In this document: in pieces, positions 10,569 to 21,771 of the stretch
How positions within the stretch are numbered: position 1 is the stretch's first letter
Layout of the letters: every line of letters begins with the position of its first letter
Assembly (NCBI GenBank): GCA_032718475.1
Contig: JAUCBJ010002710.1
Coordinates: forward strand, 1-41,473
Length of the DNA stretch: 41,473 bases
Origin: Nemertoderma westbladi
Lineage: Eukaryota > Xenacoelomorpha > Nemertodermatida > Nemertodermatidae
Direction: 5' to 3'
Made by a program: the position numbers and the translations under genes
The notes under the pieces: model-generated
The model's input: the letters and a program-made list of their open reading frames with translations, nothing else
The model's database searches: none
Told to the model about the DNA's origin: nothing

Positions 10569-11334
10569 TCTTACAGCCCTGGCTTTGGGAAATAGCGTGC
10601 AGTTAACAGAACATATATATTCGAGAATGAATGAACTTGAAGTAAAATGCTGCTACCTGGTTTCTGGTTATAGTGCTGTTGCTGTAGTACAGTAGTATTG
10701 CAGTATTGCAAGCAAGCAATATTGCTTAATGTGTAATGCAGTAATGTGTAATGCTTGACATTCAGGTTGTCCAATTGTTTACACTGATCAGCTGATCATC
10801 TGATGAATGATGGACGGGTAGCCAGTAAACAAAGAAACTGTAATTTTCCCTATATTAATCTAATTATGTGATTGGCCGACTGAAATGTGACCTAATTTGT
10901 TCTCCTACATACCGTTATGCCATAACCATTGATTGGCTAAACACTTTACATAGGAAAAAGGAAAATTCTGGGGATTAAAAGATCATAATGTTAGATAAAT
11001 AAATGCTATTTATATGCCGTTCCGTAAAAGAGTAAAGAGGCAATTTATGAATACAGTTAGAGTCGCTTTGGTAGCGAGGTATGTAAAATAGAGGAGTCGA
11101 GTACTGTGTCATCCTAATACCATATTTAAAGTGCATTATACGGCGTGATATACTGTATGAACGTAAACGTATTCAAAAATATAAATGTTTTTGCCATAAT
11201 CACCTGTAATAATGGCTAAATCGTTTTTTTTTTGGAATATAATATAAATATCACACACAAGCAAAGGACATATTCAAATACTTCCAGAAACTCGGAGTAT
11301 ACTCCTATGTAAGGAGCCCCTGTAATAAAGAGAC
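10569..11334. other. Upstream region of second transporter
   Basis: Presumed promoter side of the minus-strand transporter. It contains two ATTGG words (10871-10875 and 10932-10936), which read as CCAAT on the gene's strand about 300-370 bp upstream of its ATG. It also contains a perfect 14-bp palindrome, TGATCAGCTGATCA (10785-10798), centred on an E-box. None is proven functional. Confidence 0.35.
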
Positions 11335-11690
11335 ATCTCGCGATCCCGATAACTCGGGATCCCGAGATAATGAGTCGGTATCCTGAGATACTAACTCGGG
11401 ATCCCGAGATACCGATAACTTATTATCTCGGGATCCCGAGTTACTATCCCGAGTTACTATCCCGAGTTACTATCTCTGGATCCAGAGATAGTATCTCGGG
11501 ATCCTGAGTTAGTATCCCGAGTTACTATCTCTGGATCCCGAGTTACTATCCCGGGATCCCGAGATAGTATCTCGGGATCCTGAGTTACTATCCCGGGATC
11601 CCGAGATAGTATTTCGGGATCCTGAGTTACTATCTCTGGATCCCGAGTTACTATCCCGAGATAGTATCTCGGGATCCCGAGTTACTATCC
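11335..11690. repeat. Array of BamHI-centred palindromes
   Basis: About 356 bp built from repeated TCTCGGGATCCCGAGA (a perfect 16-bp palindrome) and close variants ending ACTC or GAGT, joined by TAACTA/TAGTAT linkers. Adjacent units also form larger inverted repeats such as CCCGAGATA-G-TATCTCGGG. Many GGATCC (BamHI) sites result. The period is roughly 18-20 bp but irregular, and there is no coding capacity. Confidence 0.9.
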
Positions 11691-11726
11691 CTGTCTACCC
11701 CTTATATGATATAGTCCAAACTCCGC

Positions 11727-11769
11727 CTGCTGTGTACACAGCAGGGTTGGCAGTATCGGGACTGCCAAC
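11727..11769. repeat. Two adjacent hairpins
   Basis: CTGCTGTGTACACAGCAG (11727-11744) is a perfect 18-bp palindrome. Two bases on, GTTGGCAGT (11746-11754) and ACTGCCAAC (11761-11769) form a 9-bp stem with a 6-nt loop (ATCGGG). They follow the BamHI-palindrome array by about 35 bp. No T-tract or gene makes a terminator reading sensible in a eukaryote. Confidence 0.85.
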
Positions 11770-11770
11770 A

Positions 11771-12564
11771 TATTTATTTTTTTTTTTATTTTGCGAGAGC
11801 CGCAAATCCTACTAGCTACAGTATTTTCATATTTAGTATCATTAGCCTTTACAATGCGGTAAAAGTAATAATTATGTATTGCATGGTAAAATAATGTAGA
11901 ATACTATTTTGACTACTCTACTCGGTATTTTATCTACCGAGCGCAGAGCGAGGTTAATAAAGAATAGAGATCATAGTGAAAATATGTTCCACGTTAACAT
12001 GCAATACGTACAGTAATTTTATTTTTAAATGTAACATATTTACACGACGTTATTTATATATTAGTTCCATTTAGTGATTGACATAGTTAAAAATTATTAC
12101 TCGAATACGTTGTCAAAGGTAGGAGGACTGCGATTGTGGGGCGAGCCACGCAGTCAAGGCGAGCCTTTAGCGCACAATTATAATTAGTAAATAGGGCAAA
12201 CTTTCACGTCCGTCTGTCTGTCCGTCTGTAATGAAAAATTTATTCGTAAATAACTTTTGATTTGATAACTGATTTTAACCATTTTCAACCAAATTTTGTT
12301 TTGCATACTTAGGGAAAAAGATCCAATATTTTGAAAGTTACGGGCAAATACCTCTCGAACTTTTGACACCAGATCAAATAGAACTTGTTTTGAGCTTGGT
12401 CACGTTCGCATGCTGTCCGCATGTTCGCATGCATCACGAACGTGTACTACAGTATTGTACTTGGTTTGGCTGACGTTGGACTTTTGAATGATTCTGATCT
12501 GAACGCGTTGTCAAGCAGTAAGGTAAGGCCGCCTATCCTTTTCAAAGTTATATAAGTTCGCATT
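11771..12564. other. AT-rich intergenic, no gene
   Basis: Non-coding sequence with a short CCGTCTGTCTGTC-type repeat near 12210 and a 9-bp direct repeat (CGCATG words) near 12407-12432. No supported gene or RNA lies between the hairpins and the start of the LINE-A fragment. Confidence 0.5.
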
Positions 12565-12952
12565 CGCATTCTGCATTGCTGCAAAGCTATAACAATATAA
12601 TTATCTTAAATCGCATCAGGGATCCCATTGAGAGACTGATCCGTGGAAATCAGAATGGGTTCCGTAAAGGTCGTGGGACCATGGAGCCCATTTTGGCACT
12701 TAGAAGGATAATTGAAGAGTTATCAAAAAAGAAAGACAGGTATCTGGCTGTTATCTTTGTTGACTTCTTCAAGGCCTTTGATTCAGTCTCTCGCTCACGT
12801 ATGTTCAGCATACTTTCATTATATGGGATTCCAGATGAAATTATTGAAGCAATCAGATCAGTATACGATGGTTCGACAACATTTGTGTCTACTGTTGATG
12901 GTGACACAGAACCATTTGAAGTGTTATGGGGCGTCCTCCAAGGAGACACACT
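12565..12952 (+). mobile_element. LINE-A, upstream piece of a copy split by the Gypsy insertion
   Basis: This piece matches the reverse complement of the longer LINE-A copy (19831-21771) through the RT segments GNQNGFRKGRGTMEP, AVIFVDFFKAFDSV and GVLQGDT. It stops exactly at GACACACT (ending 12952), where the Gypsy 3' LTR begins. The rest of the same LINE-A resumes at 25495 with ACACTTGCACC. The first ~45 bp are more diverged. The copy is 5'-truncated, with no endonuclease. Confidence 0.85.
12948..12952. repeat. Target-site duplication ACACT (left)
   Basis: ACACT directly abuts the outer edge of the Gypsy LTR at 12953. The same ACACT abuts the other LTR at 25495-25499. Uninterrupted LINE-A (minus strand near 20790-20800) has ACACT once at this point. 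This fits a 5-bp Ty3/Gypsy target duplication. Confidence 0.85.
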
Positions 12953-13202
12953 TATAATGATCCCATATGAGACAACAACAACTATTATGAACATATGGCA
13001 TTATAATATCTCAAATCAATAATAAACAACTGTTATTACAATATATGAATAAATACCACCCAGGTACCTACTGTACGGGTGCACAACCGAAGTATATAGT
13101 ACAGCACAGTACTACTAAAATATCCAGGGAGGTAGGTTTCCAGGGCTAAAGCCTGACCTTCAATTATCACCCTTTCTAATGTATCCTAATTAGATTATAC
13201 CA
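12953..13202 (-). repeat. Gypsy 3' LTR, copy 1
   Basis: A 250-bp sequence that recurs at 15486-15735 and, slightly diverged, at 25242-25494. On the minus strand it starts TGGTATAATC and ends GATCATTATA. On its inner side is an A-rich tract (A8-C-A9-C on the minus strand, 13203-13225) that could serve as the polypurine tract. Confidence 0.85.
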
Positions 13203-13398
13203 AGTTTTTTTTTGTTTTTTTTTATATTGAACTTATATATATAGCCATGAATATATGTTAAAGTTTCAGTTTCAAACATGTTGTTTAATAGTCTCTTTCT
13301 TCATCGCCACCATGAATGTTATAAGTTTGTTCACTTGGAAACAGTATATCTGCGCCCATATCTTGAATAGGTTTCTGAGCATATTTTTGCTGGTTGTG

Positions 13399-14780
13399 TT
13401 ATTTCGGTTTTTCGATGTAATCGTTTGGAGGCAGTAGTTCAGGTTGAATTGGACGAGTGTGACTGCGGTTTGTCCATAGTGTTCTTTCAGACTTAAAACG
13501 AAGTCTATATTGGTGACGATCAGCTGTTCCTACAACTGTTGCGAGTTTGTCCCACTTTTTCGAAATTGGTTGAAATTGTGTGAACAAGGACAGTAGTTCC
13601 TGATTTTATTGAATTCAATGCTATCGCCGAATGATCGCAATAGAATTTCCTTTTCGCAACTGTATCTAGACGGCTATGATCTGCTAAATCTGCATCTTTT
13701 TGCCATTAAGTCGTATATGATCTCCAATGGGTAGGCACTAAAGGGTGCCCTTATTAGGGTGCCCAAATACACGTTGTGCTGATGATAAGCCATCTTCATT
13801 TGGTGTGTTATGGAACTCAAGCAAACCCATTCTAAACTCATCGGAATTTATATTTCCCCCAGTTTTATCCAAAAGATACTTTACTTTTTTTACATTTACT
13901 TTAGCATGTCCATTTCCCTTAGGGTAACGGGGAGAAGATGGTTCCCAGGTTACACCCTTTTCGGAAAGAAATTGTTGGGTCTCTTCTGCCTTGAATTGTG
14001 GACCGTTATCAGAAGTGAGTATATTGGGAATCCCTGTCATAGAAATATATCTGCGGAAAACCGAAATTGTTTCTGATGCTGTTGGTACATTTCGAAAGTA
14101 TTCAACAATAGGGTATCCAGAATAACGGTCTACGTAAATAAGATATTGGGAACCACCATGTGCGAAGAAATCAGTAGATACAGCTTGAAAACAACGAGAA
14201 GGAATTTCTTGGTGCATCATGGGTTGGTTTGGAAGCGATGGTCGATGTCGTTGGCATTCCATACAAGACTCAACAGTATTGATAATGTCCGATGTGTAAC
14301 CAGGCCAATAAACAGACTGGCGTGCGCGTCTCTTGGTTCTCTCAATTCCCTGATGACTACTATGCAAACGTTGCAGTATATCTTTTATGGTTGATGGTGG
14401 AATAACAATTTGAGAACCTTGTAATATAAGGTTATCGTCAATAGATAGTTCATTCTGTATTTTCTTAAACTGCTGCACATAAGGTGAAATCTCATCGTCA
14501 GGTATATTAAAGTCATTCTCTATAGCATTGATAAGTTTCACATAATTGTTATCCATTTGGGCCAAATGTCGTAGTTTTTCAATGACAAGGTCTGGCATTT
14601 CAGCTGCAGCAGTGGCTGCATTAATTATTGCGTTATTTGATAACAATGATTGTTCATTTATAAGATCTATATCTTCCATGTCATTTTCTTCTGGATCTAG
14701 AACCGGTGCTCTTGATAAGGCATCTGGTATTTTGTGATCTTTTCCCTTTCTCCAAAATACATTAAAATTGTAACTTGTTA
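13399..14780 (-). pseudogene. Gypsy pol: end of RNase H region and integrase, copy 1
   Basis: The minus-strand frame opens with KGKDHKIPDALSRAP, the hallmark just before integrase, then the HHCC zinc finger (LHSSHQGI ... CMECQ). The DDE core follows with STDFF and TSDNGPQF supplying the two Asp residues. The third acidic position, in the NGxAE-type segment, reads NGHAKVN: Lys replaces Glu. The frame breaks at 13738 after FGHP, where the 26.8-28.3 kb copy reads on. The integrase C-terminal segment (WDKLATVVG to RSHTRP) continues in another frame to 13399. The protein would have inserted element cDNA, but this copy is inactive. Confidence 0.85.
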
Positions 14781-15056
14781 ATTTCGACTTGCCAGATAAA
14801 TATACATGACACTTCTTGATAGATCAGACAATTGCTAAAGCCTCCAACTCAATCATGGCATATCTGGTTTCAACATCTTTAAGTAAACGGCTTCCGCATT
14901 GTATAAGTTTCCATACATCTGATTGCTTCTGTAATAAGGCAAATCCAATTCCATTTAATCGGGATACGTCAGTTTGTAAACGAGGTTTCTGCATTAGGGT
15001 CAAAATATAGGAGGCGATACAAGCGCTTTTTTAACAGCTGTGAAAGCATTATATAT

Positions 15057-15149
15057 ACTACCAACTTGTTCTAGAATAGTTCCACCCACTGTAAAGATTC
15101 GGCATTTATATGTCGGCCCAACAAGTCCTGACATGTTGAATGTTTCTAT
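15057..15149 (-). repeat. 93-bp copy of Gypsy protease region at duplication junction
   Basis: This stretch is base-for-base the same as 18648-18740, in the same orientation, and sits exactly between the two duplicated blocks. It joins RNase H sequence on one side to LINE-A (CAGGGATCCC) on the other. Confidence 0.93.
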
Positions 15150-15485
15150 CAGGGATCCCATTGAGAGACTGCTCCGTGGAAATCAGAATGGGTTCCGTAA
15201 AGGTCGTGGGACCATGGAGCCCATTTTGGCACTTAGAAGGATAATTGAAGAGTTATCAAAAAAGAAAGACAGGTATCTGGCTGTTATCTTTGTTGACTTC
15301 TTCAAGGCCTTTGATTCAGTCTCTCGCTCACGTATGTTCAGCATACTTTCATTATATGGGATTCCAGATGAAATTATTGAAGCAATCAGATCAGTATACG
15401 ATGGTTCGACAACATTTGTGTCTACTGTTGATGGTGACACAGAACCATTTGAAGTGTTATGGGGCGTCCTCCAAGGAGACACACT
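15150..15485 (+). mobile_element. LINE-A RT fragment, duplicate
   Basis: Duplicate of 12617-12952, with the RT segments GFRKGRGTMEP, FVDFFKAFDSV and GVLQGDT. It ends at the same ACACT flanking the LTR and is separated from any other LINE-A sequence by the protease fragment upstream. It exists only as part of the tandem duplication. Confidence 0.9.
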
Positions 15486-15735
15486 TATAATGATCCCATA
15501 TGAGACAACAACAACTATTATGAACATATGGCATTATAATATCTCAAATCAATAATAAACCACTGTTATTACAATATATGAATAAATACCACCCAGGTAC
15601 CTACTGTACGGGTGCACAACCGAAGTATATAGTACAGCACAGTACTACTAAAATATCCAGGGAGGTAGGTTTCCAGGGCTAAAGCCTGACCTTCAATTAT
15701 CACCCTTTCTAATGTATCCTAATTAGATTATACCA
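15486..15735 (-). repeat. Gypsy 3' LTR, copy 2
   Basis: Duplicate of 12953-13202 with a single difference noticed (AAACAAC versus AAACCAC near its outer part). The A-rich tract again lies on its inner side. Confidence 0.88.
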
Positions 15736-15931
15736 AGTTTTTTTTTGTTTTTTTTTATATTGAACTTATATATATAGCCATGAATATATGTTAAAGTTTC
15801 AGTTTCAAACATGTTGTTTAATAGTCTCTTTCTTCATCGCCACCATGAATGTTATAAGTTTGTTCACTTGGAAACAGTATATCTGCGCCCATATCTTGAA
15901 TAGGTTTCTGAGCATATTTTTGCTGGTTGTG

Positions 15932-17313
15932 TTATTTCGGTTTTTCGATGTAATCGTTTGGAGGCAGTAGTTCAGGTTGAATTGGACGAGTGTGACTGCG
16001 GTTTGTCCATAGTGTTCTTTCAGACTTAAAACGAAGTCTATATTGGTGACGATCAGCTGTTCCTACAACTGTTGCGAGTTTGTCCCACTTTTTCGAAATT
16101 GGTTGAAATTGTGTGAACAAGGACAGTAGTTCCTGATTTTATTGAATTCAATGCTATCGCCGAATGATCGCAATAGAATTTCCTTTTCGCAACTGTATCT
16201 AGACGGCTATGATCTGCTAAATCTGCATCTTTTTGCCATTAAGTCGTATATGATCTCCAATGGGTAGGCACTAAAGGGTGCCCTTATTAGGGTGCCCAAA
16301 TACACGTTGTGCTGATGATAAGCCATCTTCATTTGGTGTGTTATGGAACTCAAGCAAACCCATTCTAAACTCATCAGAATTTATATTTCCCCCAGTTTTA
16401 TCCAAAAGATACTTTACTTTTTTTACATTTACTTTAGCATGTCCATTTCCCTTAGGGTAACGGGGAGAAGATGGTTCCCAGGTTACACCCTTTTCGGAAA
16501 GAAATTGTTGGGTCTCTTCTGCCTTGAATTGTGGACCGTTATCAGAAGTGAGTATATTGGGAATCCCTGTCATAGAAATATATCTGCGGAAAACCGAAAT
16601 TGTTTCTGATGCTGTTGGTACATTTCGAAAGTATTCAACAATAGGGTATCCAGAATAACGGTCTACGTAAATAAGATATTGGGAACCACCATGTGCGAAG
16701 AAATCAGTAGATACAGCTTGAAAACAACGAGAAGGAATTTCTTGGTGCATCATGGGTTGGTTTGGAAGCGATGGTCGATGTCGTTGGCATTCCATACAAG
16801 ACTCAACAGTATTGATAATGTCCGATGTGTAACCAGACCAATAAACAGACTGGCGTGCGCGTCTCTTGGTTCTCTCAATTCCCTGATGACTACTATGCAA
16901 ACGTTGCAGTATATCTTTTATGGTTGATGGTGGAATAACAATTTGAGAACCTTGTAATATAAGGTTATCGTCAATAGATAGTTCATTCTGTATTTTCTTA
17001 AACTGCTGCACATAAGGTGAAATCTCATCGTCAGGTATATTAAAGTCATTCTCTATAGCATTGATAAGTTTCACATAATTGTTATCCATTTGGGCCAAAT
17101 GTCGTAGTTTTTCAATGACAAGGTCTGGCATTTCAGCTGCAGCAGTGGCTGCATTAATTATTGCGTTATTTGATAACAATGATTGTTCATTTATAAGATC
17201 TATATCTTCCATGTCATTTTCTTCTGGATCTAGAACCGGTGCTCTTGATAAGGCATCTGGTATTTTGTGATCTTTTCCCTTTCTCCAAAATACATTAAAA
17301 TTGTAACTTGTTA
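15932..17313 (-). pseudogene. Gypsy pol: integrase, copy 2
   Basis: Nearly identical to the 13399-14780 copy, including the frameshift after FGHP and the Lys in place of the catalytic Glu, so those lesions pre-date the duplication. One residue differs in the zinc-finger domain (YWSGY instead of YWPGY). It is contiguous with the remaining Gypsy pol at higher coordinates. Confidence 0.85.
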
Positions 17314-17700
17314 ATTTCGACTTGCCAGATAAATATACATGACACTTCTTGATAGATCAGACAATTGCTAAAGCCTCCAACTCAATCATGGCATATCTGG
17401 TTTCAACATCTTTAAGAAAACGGCTTCCGCATTGTATAAGTTTCCATACATCTGATTGCTTCTGTAATAAGGCAAATCCAATTCCATTTAATCGGGATAC
17501 GTCAGTTTGTAAACGAGGTTTCTGCATTAGGGTCAAAATATAGGAGGCGATACAAGCGCTTTTTTAACAGCTGTGAAAGCATTATTATGTTCTGATAACC
17601 AAATAAACTTGATTTTAATGCGTAATAAATTCAGCTGTGGTTCAGCTGTACTGTTTGTACAGTTTGCAACATTAAAGCTAAATGAGCCCAGTTGGTTGAC
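17314..17700 (-). pseudogene. Gypsy RNase H remnant
   Basis: Minus-strand translation in shifting frames gives LQTDVSRLNGIGFALLQ, the conserved RNase H opening, followed by SRFL.DVETRYAMIELE containing the second acidic residue, then a stop and a jump to YNFNVFWRKGKDH. A central part of the domain is missing. In life it would degrade the RNA strand during reverse transcription. The copy is not functional. Confidence 0.7.
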
Positions 17701-17769
17701 CAAACCTAGGAAACTACGGAGGTCTGTCCTTGTAGTTGGATCCGCTGAAATGTTGCCATGTGAATTTCG

Positions 17770-18219
17770 CTATCCAACAAAATCAAAGGCCAGTGCACAA
17801 AACAATGATTTGCTTTTATTAACGGTGAGATTATAATAGGCACACCTTTCTAAAACATCACAAACAATAAATACGGTTAGATCTTGGGCACTGGGATCGA
17901 GTGGCATTTGCCAATATCCTTTAACAAGGTCTAATTTGGCAAAGAACTTATCCTCACTACCAAACTCAGAAATTGCCTCTGCAGGTGTTTTAGTAAGATA
18001 GGATGTTCGCAAAACTTGACTGTTCAATTTCGTCAAATCGACGCATAATCTGATGTCACCATTGGGCTTAGGAGCAACAACAATTGGGTGACACCACAAT
18101 GTCGGTGAATCCCCAACAGGTTCAATGATATTTCTTTGTACCATGTATTCTATAGCCTCTTTCACCTTGTCTCTCAGGGCATACGGAATTTGTCTGGTTG
18201 TATGGATTGCAAATGGCAT
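17770..18219 (-). pseudogene. Gypsy reverse transcriptase, internally deleted
   Basis: The N-terminal RT motifs are clear: NIIEPVGDSPTLWCHPIVV, KPNGDIRLCVDLTKLN and KLDLVKGYWQMPLD, which holds the first catalytic Asp. Immediately afterwards the frame jumps to CDVLERCAYYNLTVNKSKS, which normally follows the YxDD box. The fingers/palm part with YxDD, some tens of codons, is therefore deleted without losing the frame. The frame overlaps the upstream protease frame in a different phase. It cannot polymerise DNA. Confidence 0.85.
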
Positions 18220-19190
18220 GGCTTATTCTGCTTTCTATATTTCTCTTCAATTCTTATTTTCATAGGGCTGCCAACAATTTTACCACGCATTGGTTTAAGT
18301 TCCTGTGTATCATCAAAAACATTGGAATAAATAGAATTCAACTTTTCGTTAATTTCTTTCAATAATTCTTCAGTTGAATTTGTGTCATTTGGTAATGTTC
18401 TTAGCCAAGTTTCACGATTTGGCCAAACTTCCTTTAAGGAATTGGGAACTGTATCTGGCTCTAATGAACTATTCTGTGTTATCTTGCAGACTGATATATT
18501 ATTACCCATTGGGTGTGGAAATATAGGACTAACAAAGGTTAGTTGTTTGCAAGTATCCAATGACAGGTAGCAACCATTTACCTCATAACAGGCAATTACA
18601 GTAGTATTCGCTGTATGTTCACCAACCGCAACAGTAGTGGTCTCAAAACTACCAACTTGTTCTAGAATAGTTCCACCCACTGTAAAGATTCGGCATTTAT
18701 ATGTCGGCCCAACAAGTCCTGACATGTTGAATGTTTCTATACCCATAACTGCAGCACCTGCTCCAGTATCAGCCCAGGCTGTTATTCGACATGAATGCTG
18801 TGAACATTTTTTTTTTAAATCTACTTCTATTAATGGTTTAACTATGTTGCTAATTGAGTTAACACAAGCATCAGTTGATAAGTTTGAATATTGAATATTA
18901 GATTTCACTGAAATGGTATTATTAAATACATCGGATTCGTCATCTTCTTGAGTAGATTCTTGATCATTGTCATCGCTCAGATCTATTACTGCAAGTTTTT
19001 TGGAAGGACATACAGTAGAGAAATGCCCATTACCTGCGCAAGACACACATGCGGAATTTCTTGCTGGACATTTTGAAATTGGATGTGCTCGTTGTGCACA
19101 CCGTCCACATCTGGTATTGTTTTTTGTATTAAAACTTTTTTTGATGTTTTCTTTTGTTATGGTCTGGAAATTTTCAGATTGTTTGGGTTT
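18174..19190 (-). pseudogene. Gypsy gag C-terminus (two CCHC knuckles) and aspartic protease
   Basis: Two Cys-x2-Cys-x4-His-x4-Cys knuckles are encoded at 19109-19068 and 19049-19008, joined by PARNSA. These bind nucleic acid in the retroelement nucleocapsid. After an acidic linker comes the protease active-site triad ADTGAGAAV (near 18770). The frame is open from the second knuckle to 18174, about 290 codons, and continues upstream past the first knuckle before frame breaks near 19150. Gag and protease appear fused in one frame here. The remainder of gag lies beyond 24200, separated by insertions. Confidence 0.8.
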
Positions 19191-19249
19191 TCAGTGTAAT
19201 TTTTGGGTTTCCATTTTCTTTTGCAGTAATCAGTTTTAGTTGCATTAAT

Positions 19250-19830
19250 ACCTCTGTCAGTGTATACTTGACTTAGTTACCGAGAGAAAGCCGCCCCAAT
19301 ATTAGATTAAAACAACAACATTTCCATTGGGTAAGAAAGTGGAGGAGAGTCTTAATTTTTTACTTTATATTATGCGATCAATTTTCACTCATCTCGTCAT
19401 GAACACAACATGTATGTAAACTTTTTATAAATTTGCTGGCTATGCGTTTGCGGCTGTTTGGGCGGAGGGTGGTAGGCCTACACTTTTCACACTGAAACAT
19501 TTTGGTTGTGAAATGTTCAGGGCACAGCGATCAGAGATATTTCATATACATTTTATTATGAGAGGAAGAAGAACATACAACGTTATTTACTATATTATAT
19601 GTAACGAAATAATTGTTTTCGGGTTTGGAAGCCTCCCCAAATAGTTGACATACGATTATATTTAAAATTATTTCCATGGTCATGGTCATTCACCCGTCTT
19701 TAATTAGAAATTTGTTTGCATGAAAGACAGTTTAGTTTAGTTTTTACTGATTTATTATCTCTTTCTGACTGGGGTAATAATAAAGGATAGGATAAATGGA
19801 AGCAAAGTGTGACAGTAACAATTATTTCCC
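19250..19830. other. Unassigned sequence inside the Gypsy element
   Basis: No recognisable coding domain. It lies between the gag/protease remnant and the 3' end of the nested LINE-A. It may be diverged gag or another insertion; I cannot tell which. Confidence 0.4.
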
Positions 19831-21771
19831 TACTACTACTAGGATCGGCATGCTGCATTGCAGCTGCATTTTTAAGAATGCTGTGCCGGCTTGTCAACAA
19901 AATTGCACCGCCACAACTCCCTATCACCCATGACATTTGCTAGATCATCCGCATCTTTAAGGCCAGTGTCCTTTAAGATGCGTCTCAAGAAAGTCATGGG
20001 CTGTCCACCATGCTTATTCACTCCATGAGGCTGCCAAAGTACAAGATTATGCACTGGCTGGTCCTCACGGCGAAAGCAATGTCCTGCAAAGCGGAGGCGA
20101 TTTTGTTCTAGTGTCAAGCTTGGGGGAACCAATGAGACACCTCCAATGTTATATAGTGTCTGGTTGGAGATGTGTGCATTGTACTTGACACAATGTACCC
20201 GGCGTAGCATTCTTGTGAATGTGCCATCCAGAGATTTGGTGTCCTCAGCAGTTAGAGCCCAGCATGGACTCCCGTAGAGGAGTACTGGAACTACTGCTGC
20301 TCTAAATAATCGGACCTTAAGTTTCCGATTAATTCTAGGTGACCTCCAAATCCTGGAAAGCCTATTCAAGGCTGCCCATGCCTTTCCCTTACGTATTCGA
20401 AGGTCCTCACCTGACTTCCGGATCCATGATCCCAGGTAACAGAAGTCGTCCACATGCTCAAGCATACCATCCTTTGAGCTTATGCTCATCCGATCAGAGA
20501 CTTGCTGAGGACTTTCAAAGTTAACTGTCAGAATTTTGGTCTTTCTGGAGTTAATAAAAAGACCAACACTAGAAGCAGCATGTTCTAATGAGCTGAGGAG
20601 CCGCTGGGCTCCATCTAATGATTCTGAGAGTACTCCTAAGTCATCAGCAAAGTCTAGATCAGTTAGGTACTTGGCAGGATTTCCTCGACTTCTGGAGCCA
20701 GTAGGTGGAGTTATCATCACCCCATCATCATTATGATGATCTAAGGACATGCGTAGAACATAGTCAACCACAATAATGAACAAGAATGGTGCAAGTGTGT
20801 CTCCTTGGAGGACGCCCCATAACACTTCAAATGGTTCTGTGTCACCGTCAACAGTAGACACAAATGTTGTCGAACCATCGTATACTGATCTGATTGCTGC
20901 AATAATTTCATCAGGAATCCCATATAATGAAAGTATGCTGAACATACGTGAGCGAGAGACTGAATCAAAGGCCTTGAAGAAGTCAACAAAGATAACAGCC
21001 AGATGCCTGTCTTTCTTTTTTGATAACTCTTCAATTATCCTTCTAAGTGCCAAAATGGGCTCCATGGTCCCACGACCTTTACGGAACCCATTCTGATTTC
21101 CACGTAGCAGTCTCTCAATGGGATCCCTGATGCGATTTAATAGAATTCTATTGTATAGTTTTGCAGCAATCGAGATCAATGAGATTCCCCGAAAAGAACC
21201 ATAGAGTGTTAGGTTGCCCTTCTTGGGAACTGGCACCAACTTATTTGTTTTCATTTCTTGTGGGACTCTTGTTGTACGGTACATGTCTACTATGATGGGA
21301 TAGATGAGCTTTAAACACTCAGGTATTTTAAAGACCTCAGGGGGAACACCATCTACTCCACTGGCACGATTGGTCTTAATGCTCTTTGCAGCAGCCTTCA
21401 CTTCTGCAAAGGAGATATCGCCAATGGGAATATCTGGGAGTACAGACTCAGACACTTTTACTTCTATAAAGTTATCAGGCAATACCCTGTCATTATTGAG
21501 GAGCTTTTCAAAGTGGACTTTCCAACCATTGAGGCGATCGGCTGGTGATTCAGCCTTAACCTTGGTGGTTGGTTGGCTTTTCCGCCCAGTAAGCAGATTG
21601 ATCGATTTCCATGCCTGGGATGATTGCCTGCTGTCGTCAGCATCATTGATGGCATCAACCTGTTGGTTTATTAGCTCCTGTAGATTAACAGAGTACTGCC
21701 TGTTCAGGGACCTAGATGCAGCTTTAACTGCATTCTTGGCCGCTGTAGTCTGTTTGAGTCGGGACTCTTAG
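19831..21771 (-). mobile_element. LINE-A, longest copy (5'-truncated, nested in Gypsy)
   Basis: An open minus-strand frame runs from the truncated 5' end near 21771 to the stop at 19872, about 630 codons including the stretch upstream of the first usable start. RT motifs in order: RASGVDGVP, LVPVPKKGN, FRGISLISIAAKLYNRILLN, GFRKGRGTMEP, FVDFFKAFDSV, GVLQGDTLAPF, the catalytic LDFADDLG, INSRKTKIL and FCYLGSWI. The C-terminal region follows, ending in DKPAQHS. The 3' end is an A/T-poor hairpin-like segment and a (TAG)n tail (19831-19841). There is no endonuclease domain, so the copy is 5'-truncated. It is a non-LTR retrotransposon; the clade (RTE- or I-like) is undecided. Confidence 0.88.

Larger units (their letters stand above)
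12617..15052. repeat. Tandem duplication, left copy
   Basis: This block and 15150-17585 match at a constant offset of 2533 bp, with about five single-base differences noticed in 2.4 kb. It contains a LINE-A piece, the Gypsy 3' LTR, the integrase and an RNase H remnant. Because it includes LINE-A flanking DNA, the duplication happened after the Gypsy inserted and is not a second insertion. Confidence 0.95.
15150..17585. repeat. Tandem duplication, right copy
   Basis: Partner of 12617-15052. At its right end this copy continues into the rest of the Gypsy pol (from GCATTATTATG at 17579), so it is the one in original context, while the left copy is cut short. Confidence 0.93.
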
